A DNA stretch of 64,000 nt from the NCBI GenBank assembly GCA_017562135.1, contig QEYB01000466.1, positions 248,001 to 312,000 on the forward strand. Direction: 5' to 3'. This DNA comes from Dipylidium caninum. Its lineage: Eukaryota > Platyhelminthes > Cestoda > Cyclophyllidea > Dipylidiidae. Both the position numbers and the translations under genes were made by a program. The notes under the pieces are model-generated. The model did not search any database. It was not told the DNA's origin and worked only from the letters and a program-made list of their open reading frames with translations. Shown here one piece after another: positions 36,340 through 49,800 of the stretch. Within the stretch, counting starts at the first letter, position 1. Each line of letters starts with the position of its first letter.

Positions 36340-39300
36340 ATGGACTACAGTGGGGTGGGTGACGCCTTCCATGGGAACCGATTCTACTACTATGACGACG
36401 AGGAGTACGAGAATAGCTTCGAATACTACGATACACATGACATGAGTGAGGCGTTTGTTCCCTTCTGTGGTAACATAATCAAGCAAGTGTGGCCAAATAT
36501 TTGGATCAGTCTTGTCGCCTGTCTCGTATGGCGAAGTTGCCGAAGTCTTTTCCAATTCCTCTTGTCTCGCACTGTGTCGCCCAATTACCGTAAGTATCCT
36601 TTTTCCGAGTATTGTAGCTTCTTCTTCCTGTCTTGCGCCGCGTCGTAAGTTTCATGCGCGCATTCTACAGACATGTTTTCACTCAATTTATTCTGGATGA
36701 TGATTTCATTTCCAAGCTTCTGCTTCTTGTGTACAGAGGGTATGCCTTTAAGTTGTCCCAGAGTATGTAAGAAACACTTATTCGACTCTAAATTTTATCC
36801 CCTTCCCTATTTCACCGTCGCTTTCCATAGACTGATCTTCGCACCGTAAATATGAACTTTCAAACCCCCCACGCATCAACATCCCCCTCAAGCTGTAAAC
36901 TCAATATGACAACCTCACCGTGAATAAACCTATGAGAGGCTCTTCTGGGAGCATTCGCGGGTGGTTAATTTCGATAAGGTCAGTTGTGAGAAGAGGATGA
37001 TCTCGCCAATTTGGTGAGGTATTGGCGCCTACGAGCTTCAACAAAGCCATTTGTAAAACCGGTCTCTCCTAACTTCGAAGCATGATGGTTCTTCTTTCCC
37101 TTCTATTGCTCTGGATGCTCTACTCCGAAAGTTGAATTGCTGTGACGGCCTTCGAAACCACAAATACCAAGTTTTTCCTAATATCTCTCCTCTCCTAATC
37201 CTTTATTTTAGTTTCGCGAGTACTTGAGGGTCTTCTCAACGGCCTCTCTATAATCCTTGGTGAGTTAGCGTTTTTCCACATCCACGTACTTGCGGTCAAT
37301 CCACTTATTGCTAACTCGGAGTGCCAAGCCAACCCGTCTCCCTCGCCGACTCCCCTTACCCCGCATGCAACTCGGTCACTGGGGCTCAAATTGACATCAT
37401 TTGTCGGCAAGACAGATGAATGAAGTATAAAATGATCAGCTAATTGCACTAACGCGATCATGATCACACAAATAAAATTAGTTTAAACAGTCTCATCGGT
37501 GAAATCTTTTGTCCGCGCTTGTACCTTTAAAAAATGGTCTCGTTGTCGCACACACTCGTGACCCGTCTTGGTAAGATTGTTGTGATGCGAACTGCCAATG
37601 TGAAGTCATCATTGCTACATTTTATAACACCAGGCCTTCTCCTTTTTCCTCGTGTTTAATAATATCATCAACTGGTCTCTACTTTACTTCCTTCAGGGCT
37701 CTTTCTTTTGCGACACTTTTTTGGCGACCTTTACATACAACCCTGTGCTTTTATCTTCACAATTGGCATCCTTCTATCCTCTCTCGCCACTTTACGTGGT
37801 GCAACATCTCGCCAGAGTAAATCCCAAAGGGCTCTGCGTTGGACCTTCGAAATGGTCTTCACCACAGTCTGCTGCCTCCTGCTTCAATTCTACTGGTATG
37901 TCCGAGCGACAAACAGTTGACGAGCTGCCTTCCTCCTCGTGAACCTCATCTCCTCTCCCTTTTTCCTTTTAGTGAATTTTTTATTAACCCTCGCGAGTGG
38001 CACATGATTCGAGGTGAGAGCTTTTTTCCGACCTCCTGTCCCATTCCTGTTGCCTGTCATTCTATCATTTCTGCGTATTTACGTTGTGTGCGTCGAATAC
38101 TCACACTGACGTTTTCAATCTCCGTTACATTGCACATGTGCAGCTGAGAGTTCAGTTTATAAGGGTTTTTTCTTAAGATTTTTCTTCCAAATGTCAAAAG
38201 CCCTCCTGACATCTCGTCATCGTCACCCTTTTTTGTCAACGATGATTTACGAGTCTTTTATTATTAAGATGTGCTCACCTGACGATAGTGTGTTTAAATT
38301 CCACGGAGTTGGTGTGAATTACGAGGAGTTGCTTTGGACGGCCAATGCCAAACCCCCTGCCAAACCATGATATTGTTGGACAAGGACGAGAAAATGCATG
38401 CTGTTGGAAGGCTCAGACTCTTTAGTTGACATACCTTTACCCGAAATATGCTCAACAAAGCCGCTATCACTTGTACGCACCAGTCTGGCCTTCTCCGCCT
38501 GTGTAGCTCCTTGCGGTTACAAAGTTATACTTTTCCACCGGCACGAATCGGAAGGGCATTGAGATTCTTGCCGCCGTCGTGAATACTGAAACAGAACTAA
38601 TTTAATCCTACTTACCAAGATATAGTTCATTCTCGTTTAAAACGAAAAGGTCACTTGTCCTACCAAACCCCTCGTCTGTACTTTGGTTCAAGGTCATGAA
38701 GGGGTCGAGGCTCGTGGTATTTTGAGGCCGGTTTTACTTCGAAATCTGGTTTTCCTAATTTACTCATCTCGTGAAGAGGATTTTCGGCAATGATAAGTTT
38801 TCCATTCTCCTCCTGCAGGGACGATGATGCTCTTGGTGATGAAAGTCATTTCTGTTTCCGCGCCAAGTAGCCATTATCGCCAGGAGCTCAAAATGGGCTT
38901 TCTGCGGCGCTATTTGGCATGGTGTGGTTATGCCTTCTCCCCAGGTAGTGTAATTTTTGGACCATGGTTTGATTTCGACGTCTACCTGCACGCCACCCAA
39001 CTGAGTGGACTTAACCAAGGCAATTCCGTAAGCGACCATCTCTTAAGACCCTTTTACTCCCCTGCCCTAAACTATTTTGTGTCTTTGGGGCTTTTCCAGT
39101 TGCCGCCCGACCTCATTCGTTTTGTTTTCTCCTGCTCAATTGCTATCGGATGCATCATCTACTCGACCTACCTGTCTTCCATCCTCTACACCAACTATCT
39201 CCTCAGTTTTCAGTGAGGCCTCCCTTCTATTTACCCCACCGTGTGCATTCAAAAGACCCACGTATTTGTCTAGCCCTTTTTTTCACCTTCAGGTGGACCA

Positions 39301-42300
39301 GTGCCTATGCTCAATCACAGAGTTTCCGATTTAGTCACTACTTTGTCAGCTTCTTCAGTCAGTCCCTGCATCAGGCCATTGGCTTCGCGGTGCTCACTCA
39401 TCCACAATCGTGAGTCTGTTGACCCTTACCTCGACCTTCTACCACCATGGCTCATTTCGGTGGTTGCATTCCCTTTCAGAAGCCACACTTACGCCACCGC
39501 ATTGGTGGCCAAGCCCCTATCCGTTGAGATACCCCGTTCTCTAGTCGACGTGGTCATTTCCTGGAACCTTCCTATGCACCTCTGGCTTAAGCAGTGTAAG
39601 TTAACTCCTTACACAAGATAAATTGTCACAATGATGCACGCTACATCTTTAAAAAAGACGTAAATGGCTTCAGACTCTTCCCTTATGACCTTTTTAATGT
39701 TGAATAATCAAGTCATCCCCTTCCCTTTGATGCAGACATTTACAAGCCTACACGACGCTTCGGCCAGTTGCCAGCCCTCCTCCTCACTTACGCATTTAGT
39801 TCTCTGCTACATGTGAGTTTCCACCTGTGTTCCTATTCTCTCCCGGTCAGTTAGTTTCTTCATTGTTCTTGGATTTACCTCTTTTGGAGTTCTAAGATGG
39901 AACTTCTCTCCGCCTCAAAAATGTTTATTTCCCATTTGGGCGCCAAGGTTGCTGCACCTCTAGGGTTCTAGGTCCACCTTGATGGCCAAACTAATGTTTC
40001 CCATTCTCTTACTTTGTTATTATCTACTTTTAGCATAAATTTGGCAGATTGAAGTATTTTGGTTTCTACAAAATCTGAATTCTCAGCATTTCCACGAAGG
40101 GGAGGGCAGGGTTTGGGCGAGGGGGCCACTAGGGAGAAAGAGGAGTATCCACTTGTCGCTTTTTGACTTCCTACATTATTCACTTCACCATCCCCAGTCT
40201 TAAGGAAATTAAATGCCTTTAGGTGTACTGAAGAATTCCCCTCTTATCCCCTTTCCCAGGGCTTAAACTTCCAATTGGCAGCCGTCCTCTTCTCAATCGG
40301 CATTTATGCCTACATTGATTTCAGTGAGTCTCTCCCCTTCCCCTCTCATCAGATTCCCGCGATTCCACTAGATTCTATGATGCCGCTGTTCTTTGCAGTA
40401 TTCCGGAGTCGATTATCCGCGAGATTGGACGCCTGTGTCGGCGCACGGCCATGTCCTCCCCTATGCCCTCACAGCAATACGGTACGTCTGTGGTGTCTTC
40501 ACTCACCTCTCTGACACGCATTGATGAGCTTCTTCATCCCCCCTCCCCCCCCCCCGCCTTTTAACGTTTGACGAGCTAGTTGTTGACAAGATTCGCTTTT
40601 ACTGGCGTAGGCAAACATTAAGTTGGAAACTATGAAACGAGCGCTGAGCTTTAATCTATGTGGTCCGCAGTGACAGAGAGGAATACCTTGTAAAGTGCGC
40701 TCGATATTTTATAAATTTTAAGGGCATTCTTATGAAGCTCACAAAATTCTTTGGGTTTTTTTATCTCAATTTAGTTTATTTTTTTTTCGAAACCTGATGG
40801 AAAAACGTTACCCCCATCTACTTAATCATAGCGCAGCAATTGATGTAGTTTCAACGAGCCTCGAGGCGGACCATGGGCCCTTGTTGATAACGATGAAGGA
40901 TTGGGGACGAGAGTGGAATTTATTCCGCACCCTCACGACTATTCGTGAACTTGGGTCTAAATTGATTAGGAACTAGGCATTATGTGACGGGAGTAACTAT
41001 GCCTTGTCGTCTACGTGGTGACGCGCGTGACTCCCCGCGGTCATGGTGGCAGACGTAGACGCCTCCTCGAGGCGACCGTCGGGGTCGGAGGGTTTTGCTC
41101 ACTCCCCCCAGCCCCTCCGGGGATCCCGAGTCGGCGCTCATCCCGGAGGTAATTGCCGGCTGTTTGCCCGGACCGAGGTTATCCACCGGCGTCAAGGGCA
41201 CATCTCCATTGCTTCCTTCGCAGTACACAATTGCTGCCATTTCTACAACAAATCCTCACTTGACAAGGATCAGGCAAATGCGACCTGGACACACCTCAAA
41301 GGCGAGATTTCATCGAAGAAATGGTTACGGACAGCACATGGTGAAATGGCCGAGGAGTGAGCGTCCATTCTTCGCCCCTACAACGGCCAGGCGAAACCGA
41401 GACAGCGGCGGAGTTCCATAAAAACCCCACAAAGCTCTAATTTCTGTTGATAAATTAAATAACCTCTTCAAAATATAGAATTTTGCCACATCCTCAATAT
41501 TCACCAGATATTCCAACAGCTGTCCGATTATTACCTCTTTCGTAGTGACGACTTATTTTTAGGCGAAAAATACACTACTACATGCGATATTATAATCCCT
41601 AAAAATAAGGATGTTGCTCAAAAAGGCATCTGTAATTCGTCCAGTTGTTTGCAGAAAGTCGTAGGTGCAAATGGAGATTATTGAAATTGAATATAATAAA
41701 TACTGCCGAGAATTTCACTTTTTGTTTCCTACTTATACTAAATGCCCGTTTCAGAGTTTCTAATCTAATAGTTACAATGACAAGGTGGAATAATTAATAG
41801 ATATTTCCTTCACTGGTGCGAAATCCGCCTGCCACTTTTATTATCACATTTGTTAAGCTATTTCTATTCCAGCCTGACTTTTTCCCCTTCCTTTGACTCT
41901 GCGTTGATTGATGATGATGCAAGTAGAATTTTTATTCCTCTCTTGTGAGGTTTTTTTCACCTTCTTTGCAAATCGAAGTATTTCAGAGGAACTCGGTCTA
42001 TCCCTTCAATTTCTTCCTCTCCTTCCGCCTTGCATTCAGCATAAAGGGCTCAAATCTGTGGGGTGTTGAAGGATCCGCCTGCAAGTGGCGAGGGCAAATT
42101 CTGATTCTTCCACTCGATCCGTAGCTGCCAGTAAAGTTCCATTCTGACAAAGTCCACAACATTGCCAGTCGCTCTTATCTACTGCGCCTGTGAAGTGCAA
42201 ACAATCACCTCTTCTCTCCCCGCCCCCCACCCTCCCCCACTCTCCGCTCTCCATGCGCGGATCATCACCGTTAGTGGCGAGTGCCACAGAGTCGACTGTT

Positions 42301-43064
42301 TCACGCGATTGGGTGCCCTGAAATTCCGAAGAATGCAATTAAGGTCGGAACACAACACACCAGGATAATGTTGCTTCCTTCAAAGGTAGCCTGGGATCCG
42401 CTGTTGTATCCCCATGGTGGTGTGGGTAACGCAACGCTTGTGGTTACCTTCATTTCACCCAGCCAGTAAATCAAAGCCTAATGAGGCGGAATCGCCGTTA
42501 AACTATTGGCTTCGAGTCCTGTTTTTTCCCTTTATGCCAGCCTAGGGATCGACATCGCCTTTTCAAGTTTCGACATTCGAGTAAACATCGCTTAATCTTG
42601 ACTAAACACGGGTTACCTTTGTATTTCGGCAGATGTTTCACTCCTTGAACGCAAAACACTAAGCAATAAACGGAATCCTGGAGATAATTTTGGCATCAAC
42701 TAATTTTCCTCCTTTTAACTGGTTTTGTTAATTTTTTTTTCTAGCCCAATTCCTGGTGGGTGCGTGTCCTCAATCTCTTCTTCACCTGTCTGTCCATCTT
42801 TCACTTGTCCTACCTTGCCGTGATGTTCGATACTAGTGAAGAGCAGGAGAAGGTTTGTTTTTCACTCTTCCTATCCTCTTCACAGAACCAGTTGTTCATT
42901 ATCCTTAGCATTGTTATATCCTCTACGATTTCATTGCATTTTGTATGAACTTGTTTAATTTACAGGGCTACAACATGTTCCACGTGTTGGACAAGTGGGC
43001 AAATCTCAACTTCCTTAGCCACATTGTTGCCGTTCTAACCTACCTCCTCTGTCCTCTTATTTGA
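36340..43064 (+). CDS. PORCN: porcupine, Wnt protein-serine O-palmitoleoyltransferase (MBOAT family)
   Basis: Porcupine is a multi-pass ER membrane enzyme that attaches palmitoleate to Wnt proteins, which is needed for their secretion. Twelve exons: 36340-36589, 36671-36739, 37697-37895, 37972-38013, 38819-39212, 39293-39409, 39480-39595, 39736-39812, 40260-40323, 40399-40481, 42745-42852 and 42966-43064; about 538 residues against 461 in human. Family marks are SVIFGPWFDFDVYL, FSHYFVSFFSQ, VEIPRSLVDVV followed by ISWNLPMHLWL (MBOAT Asn region), SSLLHGLNFQLAAVL (active-site His), LNLFFTCLSIFHLSYLAVMF and a final HVLDKWANLNFLSHIV. The start is an ATG ahead of an acidic, Tyr-rich leader (FYYYDDEEYENSFEYYDTHD) before the first membrane helix. 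All junctions are in phase except exon 4, which has seven T residues (37976-37982) where six are needed. A TIR element lies in intron 10. Confidence 0.93.
40625..41760 (+). mobile_element. non-autonomous element with terminal inverted repeats, copy 2
   Basis: The left end GGAAACTATGAAACGAGCG (40625-40643) and the right end TGCCCGTTTCAGAGTTTC (41743-41760) are imperfect inverted complements. The interior has a GC-rich core (about 40985-41400) more than 80 percent identical by eye to 17925-18340, then an AT-rich half shared with the 18.5-19.7 kb cluster. No transposase frame is visible. It lies in intron 10 of porcupine, in the sense direction of that gene by the orientation of the core. Confidence 0.7.
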
Positions 43065-43872
43065 CGAAACGCTGATTTTACGTCTTTTCCGGCTTTTATT
43101 TTATTTTTACATTTTCTTCTTTTCCACTTTATCATTACGTCGGAGTCTTTTTTTGCAACTAATACATTCGTTGTGCGCGAACATTGTCTTCACTCACTCT
43201 GTCCTGAAAGATCTTAGCTGAATTTACGGTCTCTGGATGAGTTGATTTCACCATTTGACCATTTTTTTTCTATTTTTTGTGGCTCTTTTGAGCAAAACCC
43301 TGGTTAACTCGTGTTCATCATCTAATACACTTGCCTTATGGCACACAAGGTGCGTTGATGGAGGACGACTAGGATTTGCCACTCCCACCGTCCACGGCAT
43401 GGCGCTACAGCGCAGAATACATAGCAGTTCACTATTAACCGGGTGGAGTGAAATATATCAACGTATTATTAAGTTGAGAAGAAATAGACTGCGTTCACTG
43501 GTCACACCTTAAGGGGAAAGTGTCGAGAGGGGAGATTGAAGAACAGCGGAAAGGCATCTGTGTTATCAAGGAAGAGCCTCAACGTGAGGTGACCACCAGC
43601 CGGCGGTGGGGGGAGGGAAAATGGACACTGTCGTTGGTGCATCTGAATGGCATTTCAAAACACAATGTTTAAATGTGGTTACTGTTGCATTTAGTGTCTG
43701 GCACAGCCAGGTAGAAACCTAAGCAGCCCAAAAGGGAAGGAAACGTGGATTTGTAGAAAATAAAATCACATGCGCACGGTTGACGGTCACATTTGTGGAT
43801 GATTAGTCCAGTTTTGCTCATCTGCCTCACAAGGGTGCCTACGCCGATGTCTACTTGCGTCCGAGTGCATAT
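43065..43872. other. convergent 3' flank of porcupine and the EGF/TSP1 gene
   Basis: The two genes end tail to tail about 810 bases apart. A plus-strand AATAAA occurs at 43759-43764 and could serve porcupine, though it is some 700 bases past the stop. No further exon is seen. Confidence 0.45.
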
Positions 43873-46800
43873 TTATCTGGTTGACAGCAAGAAGACAGCG
43901 ATGAAAATGGCAAAAATGACTATCGAAGCAATAGCTAGAGAGCCAACGATAAGTGCCACACGTTTCAGAGTCATTCGACGAGTAATCCCGAAGAGCGGCA
44001 TCCACCGTGTGACATCTGTCAACTGGCTAGTTAGTTTCTCTGTAGTCTTCTTGGCTTTGGCCCCTTTCAAGCCGTATTGTTGCTCAGACCATGTAAAGGC
44101 ATCATCCAAAGTGTTTTCATCCTCTTCCGTCCAAAGAATATCAGCCTACGCGATAATATTAGCCATTACTACTATCAAAAATTCAAAAAGTAGTATATGG
44201 GGATGTAATGTCAACCGCTTAGACATATGTTTCAAGTCCCGGTCAAGCGAGATAGCACTTTGACACGACACAGTGGTCATATCGTTCGAATTAATGAAAT
44301 CTGTTGGGTAAAGATTTCTTATTTCAGGGCCGCCTTTGCACAATATGACTTCACAATAATCTTACTAGCCTGGGTTTACCTTGGGTTTGACTCCTGTGTC
44401 GCAATAATTATTGTCCATTAAATATATCTTTTACACAAAACCATACTGATTCGTTCCCAAAGAATAACGGGAAGTTTCAGTAACTCCAATGAGACAGCAG
44501 AATACCACAAGCCGCTGGCCTTAGCAATGGGCTACTACCTTTGCTTTCGTAGGCGGTTAGGCAACTAGTTAAACTCAGACTAAAAATCTAAGGAAATGGA
44601 TTGCTTCATTAATCCTATAAAGGTAGTCTTCGATCATTGACGTCAAAAAGAAGTGATTGAACGCAGAGGACACTTAAGTTCCCTAGTGCCGTAGACTTGG
44701 CAACACGACCTTCGGATTGTGTTTATCGCTTTCTAGGCCTCTTATGCCCTTCTAATAAATCTTCACACCGATATTACACGAGGGAATGTACGGAACGTTA
44801 TGGCAAAGCGTCAGTTTAATATTATCTTACCACCTCATATTTTTTCGGCTACTCGAAATTGGATTAACCCAGCTTAAGTTAACGGAAAGTCGTGGGAGAA
44901 TTCTTTCCAGTCTGCAATGCCAAAGATCTCCCCAAAATGAATGGGTCAAGATGGCCAAAAAACTTTGAATAAACTCAAAGGCGGAAGTGGCCTACTTGTT
45001 TGAGCATCTCCACCTCTGATCTGTAGGCGATTTGTGGTTTTCCATCCTTGGCTGTGGCATTTTTGGCTTTCTCACAAGAAAGCACGCGTCCATTGCACAT
45101 TCCCGTTTGCTCGGGTTTTCCCAGACATTCACCGGGTCTGGGGCAGATGCGGCTGCGTACCCGAGTTCCGATGCCGCAAGTTACAGAACAGGCACTCCAA
45201 TCATTCCACTTGGACCAGGTCACTTGTGGTGGGGATTTCTCGCACAAACTTCCTGTGAATCCGAATTTGCATTCGCACCTATTGATGCGGGCTTTGAGTT
45301 AGGGCAATGAGGTCTCATCGTCAACTTTATGTTTTTCTTTAACTATTGTATATTCTGGGAGGTATTAACAGACTCCTCATAAACAAGTGTCCGCTCGTGA
45401 TTTCCTCAAGTTCAACTACGGCTCTGCTGCGGACGATAGATCTCAGGGTTACTCACATCTCAAACTGAAAGGTCATAATTCTGCTAAAAGCATAAGGCAA
45501 ATCTTTGGGACTTTGTTTTGATCGACGAGATTCAACTTTTAATGTTCTACGAAAACGGTCATTGGCTAAATGCGAAACAATGGTTTTGAGAGCACAACTT
45601 AAAATTTGAATGAGAAATTCCTCTTTGTGCAATTCAACCTGCCTGTGGGTCGATTGCAACCAAGTAATTAAATGATAACGAAATAGTGGATAGCCTCAGT
45701 AGATGAGTGCCATAAAAATCTAAATAAACTGAGTTGATTATTACAATCACCAGAAACATCTCAATTATCGAAATGCTATGAAATGTTGAGAAAATATCGT
45801 GAGGGAAAGCACAGGAAGACTACACAATCCCAAAGGATTGTCGACTCCTTTTAGAAATCTGTTAAAGTCACAATATAAAATAGAGTTCTCCTTTTTCGAA
45901 TTCGAGTCATTATAAAAATTAATGATTTCATTAGTCTTTATGTGCTTCTGAGGCGACGAAGTTTAATGAAAACGCAACTATACATTGAGACTGAAAATAT
46001 GCCTTCCGCATGCAAGCATCCAAGCCTCGGCAATCGTTAATTTCCTCCTATTATAAAATGGTTATAGAAGTGCTGATTTAGAGAGGTCTTTTTAAGGCGT
46101 TTGGAAAGAACATGTAGGCTGGATCTCACCGGAAACCTATAATTTCACCCCTTTTGGCCTGGACCATTGGTGGTGGCGTGAGATCGTGGCAGACGCCGCC
46201 GTTGAGACAGGGATTTGTAGCCTCGTCTGCACACTCATTCACATTAACGCACGTCGGGTCGATCTGATTGGCAGGCTCATAACCGGGGGAACACACACAT
46301 GCGTAGCCCATTGCCTCGTTCGAGGGGTCTCTTTGACACGCGAAAACTCCACACAGTCCTTTTTGGTATTTGCATGGGTTCCGAGGCGCCTGGACTCAGG
46401 TCAACTGCCACTTCAATGGTGCGGATAGGCTGAATTTTTAACTACTCTTAGATCGCCGTCCACACCAATTTAACTGTTTGGCCTATCGCGTCTTCTCCAC
46501 GTTATTGGGAGCTTCTTAACCCCATTTAACTAATATACGATTTCGCAACAGCCCACAGAGCGATTTTGACTTTTCATTTACAAAATATCCGCCGTACTCA
46601 GGTCAGTAAGTGGCATTATAGCGGGGCATATGAGGATACAGAATTGAGTCTTAATGTCAGGAATAGAAAACAGTTATATTGCGCTTAGCCTACTGAATGA
46701 CCTGACCAAAAATAACTTCTCACCTCACACACATATCCTTGCCACGCTGGTGGACAGATACACTTGAAGGAAATGCCTTGAATTACTCGGTCCTGGACCT

Positions 46801-49800
46801 TCAAAGGTTGACAAATGCCCTGATTTCGACACGGCGTCTTTCCATACCTACAAACGCAGCGTACCTCAAAAGCATAAGAGAGCAAATTACTTCATTATTT
46901 CGTTAAGGACAAATAAAGGGTGAGAAAACAATTCCTTGTTTATTATTTACAACTATCAATACTGTACGCAGGAAATCAACGATTTTAGCACGACTAAATG
47001 CTAGGCGAAATTAGGAAAAAAAGGCAATCTCAATTACCAATTTATAAATGTTCTGGGCTCTTACCTCTTATCATTGCAACTAGCCTTAATCTGAATGCAT
47101 TTTTTGCGTTTCATACTGAACTTAAAACCAGTACGACAAATGCACTCATAACCAACGGAGTAGATTTCGGCAAAGCGATTTTTTCGCGCTGGGTGGAGGG
47201 CCTCAGCAGCCTTGGGGTCTCTAAGGGGCCGGCAAACTTGTACTGAATTGGAGTCGTTTTTGCAGATATTTGGCCGCCAACAGGCATTCGGACAAGTTCT
47301 GTCCGTTTTCTTGAGAGAAATGCAAATTAGTGAAGTTGGGTTCTTTACTTTATGTTTTATTAAGAATGAAAACAATATTCATTTTAATCCCATGTTAGAT
47401 TACGCTTCGGATCTTATTAACCGTGCTACAATTCGATTCTCTGGAGGTTGGTAAACAAACTACTTTAATACCTAAGAGTCTATTGTTTTATGCCATATCG
47501 TAACTTTAAATATTCTCTACCTCACAATAAAATCTGTGGCCGTCAAATGGAGAACGGTTCATATCCTTATCATCTGTCAAGGAAAACAAGGGAAACTCCT
47601 GATACGCAGTTGTCATACTTTGTAAATAAGGATAAATTTTTGGAAGAAAGCCAAAATCAAATCAAGCATTTGAAGATAAAAAAGGTGAAAAAATGAAATC
47701 ACTGGATTTTTACAACACAGAAAACAGGTTGGTATAGGAGCTTCCCCCACCTATGGGGACGTTCGTCCCTATTCCGCGGTACTAATAAAAATCATCCACC
47801 AAAGAAAACATCGGTATGGTGGTTAATCGCAATGATCGCAAAATATTTTTCCCCTTTTTACATTTAGGCGGAGATGAGTAACTCGATTTATCAAAAAACC
47901 CTACCTACAAGTAAATGTGCGTTTTAGTTTTTTTTATAAATTGCTACAAAATGCACATTTGGACAAAATTGTCCAAATGAATTTTAAACTCAAGTGTAAA
48001 AGAATTAAAATTTTGAGAGAAGAGCGCTGAACACTTGACTTTCATCGGAGTATGATGAGGATAGGAAATGCCCCCTCGTGTTTACTTTGGAATTAGAACT
48101 GTTTTAGCCTTTACCGCGTGGCAGTTAACAACCACTGTTACTAGGGTAGAAAAATCTCTATGCGTTCGCTAAAGTACTTTAAATTGTCATCATGTGTAGA
48201 GTCCCTTTGGATCACTCGAGCTTACCCAGTGTGCCGTAACCCTTTAATGCTCTACCCTCCTCCAATTGTTGGCATTGGCTCTTATTACACTTAATTAATG
48301 AAAGTGCCAGATGGCAGTACAAACTCCTTAAACACTTTTCACTCGGTTGTAGTTACGAAAATGGAGGCTTTCCTAGGTACCTGGAAGGTGGAATCAAATG
48401 GTGATTTTCACAAGTTTATGAATCATTTTGGGGTACCTACAATGATCGCAAAATTGGTTCTACAATTTGGGTCAAAAACCACCTTTTCACGGAAAGATGA
48501 CGACACCTATTGTATCACCACTTCAACTGTCAAAGGGAAAACGGAGGAGATTTTTAAATTGAATCAGGAATTCGAACAGATATGTTCCGGCGACGTACCT
48601 ATGAAAGTAGGTTTGCATGTCCTTATTTGTTAAACCCATTATGCTCTAATGGTACATATGATTACGCTATTGATTAAACTCCACAAGAATCCGTAAATTT
48701 TTAGGCAATGTCTTAAACTTCAATTCTTTTTTTTTAAATTAAAATGTTTCTGAAGTAAACCCATGTCGTAATGAGCACTTGCAAAAGGGATGTGAATTGT
48801 AAAATCTCGGTAAGTACAGACGGAGCACTTACCCCACTCCAATCACGAGCAAAAATTCGCTTAAATCTCCAAAGCAAAACACTTTTGGTTCAAATTTCAA
48901 AATAATCTATCGATAATCCCTAATAATCGGTGTTGTCATGGCTCCATCACGTCCCAGCTATGTGGCCCAAGTTATAGCGGTTCGTAACTAACAACATTTT
49001 TTTAGAATCTCGCGGCGGTTGATCTATTCTTTTGAACTCTGTGGGATCTTACCATGATCTCAATGTTAACCAAATCCTGACTAAGCCCACATACTTCTAC
49101 CCTCATAACTTTAATTTCCGACTTCTAAGCCAAAGCGTAGTACGTAACTTTTTCTTCCAGTTCATCTTGTACTTGAAGTCAATTTAAATGGCAATCGTAG
49201 GACACAAATAGCAGATATTTCAAGGTGTCCGATAAATAAAAAAGCGGCGTGTTTAAAACGTGATGATTAGGACCCAAGCAGGAATCGTCAGGAGACTAAC
49301 GGGTCAAACAACAGTGGCGTGAAGGTTGACGGATGACAAGAGGCCAGTGTTATAGCATGATAGTTTTCTGGTTTTAGCATTATTGACCATTGTTATGGTA
49401 AACAACTTGGCTGTGGGTAATTTTTCAACCATCCACAATTGTTATCACTGCCTCAAGCCTCGAGGATATGCCTTTACTGCGGGGGCTTCAGGAGGAATTG
49501 AAGTCAATTCTTATATGTCAAAACTAAACTACCATAGACACCAAAACTCACCAGATAATTAGTAAAAAAACCTAATCAGAAAACTCATTCAACATCTGAG
49601 GTTATTTAAACCTAATCTTCGCTTTATCCGTCCTTTTGTAACTTTTCCGATATTATCTGCATTGCGTCATGGTCTGAGATGAAAAAAATTAAGTGTAAAA
49701 CATAGAGGCTGGTTTTTAAAGGCTTAAGACAAAATCCGAATGCATTTTTCTTTTTGAAAGACATTTCAAATTATGTCCACGAGTAAACAAAACATCGGGA

